Source: Drechslerella dactyloides
Taxonomy: Eukaryota > Ascomycota > Orbiliomycetes > Orbiliales > Orbiliaceae
Reading direction: 5' to 3'
DNA length: 64,000 nucleotides
Assembly: GCA_020064725.1 (NCBI GenBank)
Contig: JAGTWJ010000003.1
Span: 3,038,001 to 3,102,000 of the forward strand
The notes beneath the pieces were generated by a model. It ran no database searches. It saw nothing but the letters and a program-made list of their open reading frames with translations, and was not told where the DNA came from. Made by a program: the position numbers and the translations under genes. Positions 61,380 through 64,000 of the stretch are shown one piece after another. Each line of letters opens with the position of its first letter. Positions within the stretch are counted from its first letter, which is position 1.

Positions 61380-63640
61380 GCTGGCGAGGCGCATTGCTGC
61401 CCATGTGCACTGGGGGAACATGGTAGGACGAGGCTAGCTTTACGATCAAGTGAATGTGTAGCGATGCTTGTCACACGCACACGCACCTGCGCACGAGCTA
61501 GATTGATGTGTTTTGCGGCAGATGCTGAACGCGAATATATCCTCATATAATGACGAAGTAATACCCTGCTCAGCCTTTGCCGTCGCATTTTGGCTTATAA
61601 TGTACCAGACAAAGTATCATTTCGATATTACAACATCAAGGGTTTGCCAGTCTGGCGGACTGCGATGACCTATCCTTCGCGTATGCAACAAACTATCTCG
61701 TACCTGTGTATATTAAGTATGGTATTTCTAGTTATGCTGAAGAAATCGGCTGAAGTGTAGGTGCCAATATGGTCTAAAGTCTATTGCCCAGTAAATGGTG
61801 AAATCTGTGCAAAGATCTGGAGCATTCATTCCCATAGAAAATCGATCGTAGACGGGAGCAGAAATGGAATTTATGAGTTTGTCTTCCGAGACCGGAGCAG
61901 AGCCTATATTGAGAGAGTTTCTCTCGACGCGCCGGCAAATAGTAGAGTTAGCTTTTAGATTTTGGGACCCTGAAATCGTAATAGGATATATGAGATAATT
62001 AGCCCATAGGACACAGCATCGAATTCCCTAATTTCCGAAATGGTCTATATATACTGCTGGATAGTATGTCATCCGGATCTAGTTATCTCTCTTGCTGAAT
62101 TTCGCGGTCACAGATTGCTATATATATCCGACTGGGCATCTACGGGCAACTGTCCTGTTATCAGTATATCGAACTTTCGCCCTCGTAATTTAATTTGTTT
62201 ATGTGTTTTGCTTTGGCCATCCAGGACCGAACTTATTTGAAAATAATCAAATAAAGCCCCAACGACGGTATATTTGGGCTTTGTAGCTCAGACTATAACA
62301 AACTGTATCAAATATCTTGGTAGAGTCCCAGCTGGATTTACTGACTGGTTGGACATTTCTGGATGCCGCTGCATCGATATACCGAAAGTTCCACCAGGAG
62401 GCGGCGAAGGCATGTTTGAAGACAGAATCTGGTAACCCATTTCTGTATCCTGCCATCGAGAATTTGCAGATCTCAACTATCATTGGGCCGCATGCGCACC
62501 TAAAAATTCCGGTTGCGTGCCAAAATACGCATTCTGACCATTGGTTCCTTCATCTGCTACTCTCATTTGTGACTGAATTGTCCGTTCGTGCTCGACCCAC
62601 ATCCCTCTGAGCTGCACGCCTGCTGCAATTGGACCAATCGTTGAAGTTACTTGTGCAGCTCCTTTGTGCGTTGTCGTCTAAAGTTGCAACACGGCGCACC
62701 AGCGCGGGGTCGAGACCTATGCCTGTCAACCATATCAGGAAGATCTCTTCGTCGTGCTCGCGCTGGAAATTAAACTCCACCAAGAGTGGGACGCAAGAGC
62801 ACGGATTAGTATATCCGAATACTTAAGACCACCACATATATGTTTACCGCCACAGTTATAATTCAAGGCCGCTAAGTGTGCTCATCATGTTTTACGCTTA
62901 CGCGACCGCTGTTTCCACGATATGATGAGTGCTTCGACTATGATACGGCGGGGCCGGGGGCTGCATGTGTTCAACTGTGAGATTGGATCATTTTGGCATG
63001 GCTTTCACTTTGTTCAGAATATCAAAACGAATGCCGCCCAGTCAAGGTTCAAAAGACTCGCGGTTGGTGAATCAACTGCCATGACCTCATGACCTTAGTT
63101 CTAGAAGAATACGCCAGCCGTCCGGCCTACGGGAAGTCCCTTCGATTCCTCATCGATAGTGTCCTTCGCGAAGTTTCCTAAAGCATGCAAACATTGAAGG
63201 CGACAGCAGACCGGCCACCTCAGCTGATTTGTCCGAGCTTGGGGGATCCATGTAACGCGGCTTGAATGACCAGGGTATCCCTCTCACTCCAAATTGCAGC
63301 CAAGCTCGCGACGTGACAACTCCACTATTAATGATACTGAATTTCAGGATCAGAAGGCGTTGAAGCATTCGTGATTTGCTTTAAGTGATACAAGCGCCCG
63401 TTAGTCTGCTGTCGATTCTTCGCTCACGAAGCTTTCCGCAGACCGGCCACGGCAATTTCGTGGGCGGATTTCGCGACACGTTTCCGCTGCTTTCTGCTTC
63501 AGAATCTTATCTGGTTGTGCAAAGGGCGATCCCTGCGCCACGCACACGCACATGGTGCTCTAAAGTTCAGCCAGGTGCGGTGCATGACCAAATAGCGGTT
63601 CTTTCGATCGACACGACTAGATTATAGCCTGCTTCAGCCG
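61380..63640. other. Intergenic, short frames only
   Basis: Possible decayed coding fragments occur near 62550-62783 (minus) and 63385-63627 (plus), without domain or splice support. Confidence 0.45.
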
Positions 63641-63964
63641 TTAGTTAGCTCTGTCAAGTCTGAGTCCCTGCATGTCTAAAGTGCCAGCTGTATCCACGCC
63701 TCCCTCTTTTCCGTAAACCGCCGACAGCGGTCTATCTCTGCGATCATTAATTGCCTCGCCAATGGCCGATAATTTAAAATCCAAGCGACGTTCTGTTTGC
63801 TCCAACTTCACAGCTTTGTAATCGATCACTCGTTTCAGGAGGCGGGCCTGTCTGTGTTCTACTGCAGGAACACGTTGGAGTAACATCGCACTAACTTTGG
63901 ACACGGGAAAAACGAGCGCTAGCGTGGATGGATCCCCGCTTTCCGAGCTGGAAAAGGTAGGCAA
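63641..63964 (-). CDS. Possible small hypothetical protein at window edge
   Basis: A 107-codon frame starts at 63964 (MPTFSSSESGDPSTLALVFP) with a charged middle (RQARLLKRVIDYKAVKLEQ). It may be one exon of a longer gene. No family is recognised and the support is only the open frame. Confidence 0.25.
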   Translation of the reverse strand: MPTFSSSESGDPSTLALVFPVSKVSAMLLQRVPAVEHRQARLLKRVIDYKAVKLEQTERRLDFKLSAIGEAINDRRDRPLSAVYGKEGGVDTAGTLDMQGLRLDRAN

Positions 63965-64000
63965 AAGGAGTCGCTACTTGGTTGAGAGTTTAGCCCGCGA

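Overview
The window comes from a filamentous ascomycete (Pezizomycotina) nuclear genome. The evidence is many short spliceosomal introns (about 45-145 nt) with GTANGT-type donors and CTAAC/CTGAC branch points, a fungal kinesin-1 heavy chain, a Trm4/Ncl1 tRNA m5C methyltransferase, a Pth11/rhodopsin-like 7TM protein, a LysM-containing secreted protein and intron-bearing nuclear tRNA genes. Genes are sparse on the left (0-20 kb) and around 33-46 kb. Conserved housekeeping genes sit at 23-30 kb and 47-51 kb.

Layout. 0.2-2.1 kb: secreted alpha/beta hydrolase of the TAP-like type. 4.4-9.5 kb: a FAD/NAD(P)-binding flavoprotein gene broken by one nonsense codon, next to an intact four-exon O-methyltransferase. 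11.3-15 kb: two unrecognised small genes. 18.9-20.3 kb: 7TM receptor-like protein. 21.7-22.3 kb: small coiled-coil protein. 23.1-25.9 kb: tRNA (cytosine-5) methyltransferase. 27-30.2 kb: kinesin-1 heavy chain. 31.2-32.9 kb: spermidine-synthase-like gene with altered active-site motifs and a 4-nt micro-exon. 34.6-38.1 kb: two paralogous small Cys6/coiled-coil proteins in opposite orientation. 39.6-42.2 kb: intact paralogue of the 4.9 kb flavoprotein, promoter homology included. 42.7-43.5 kb: MITE-like element with 74-bp inverted repeats and a TA target duplication. 46-47 kb: haem aldoxime dehydratase. 47.5-48.8 kb: mitochondrial carnitine/acylcarnitine carrier. 49.9-51.1 kb: hypothetical protein. 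54.4-58 kb: 1197-aa secreted protein with four cysteine-rich modules and a LysM. 58.6-59.1 kb: tRNA-Leu(UAA) and tRNA-Ala(AGC), both with introns. 59.4-61.4 kb: secreted protein whose frame stays open for 123 codons past a TAA.

How the genes may relate. The housekeeping genes look independent of each other. The 31-47 kb stretch is a gene-poor, transposon-bearing accessory region with a flavoprotein, an aldoxime dehydratase and a neofunctionalised-looking aminopropyltransferase homologue. The related flavoprotein at 5 kb lies beside an O-methyltransferase. A small nitrogen-metabolite pathway (amine to oxime to nitrile, with methylation) is possible, but this is inference only. Gene models with introns were assembled by hand from splice signals and family conservation; coordinates give the full span and the evidence text gives the exons.
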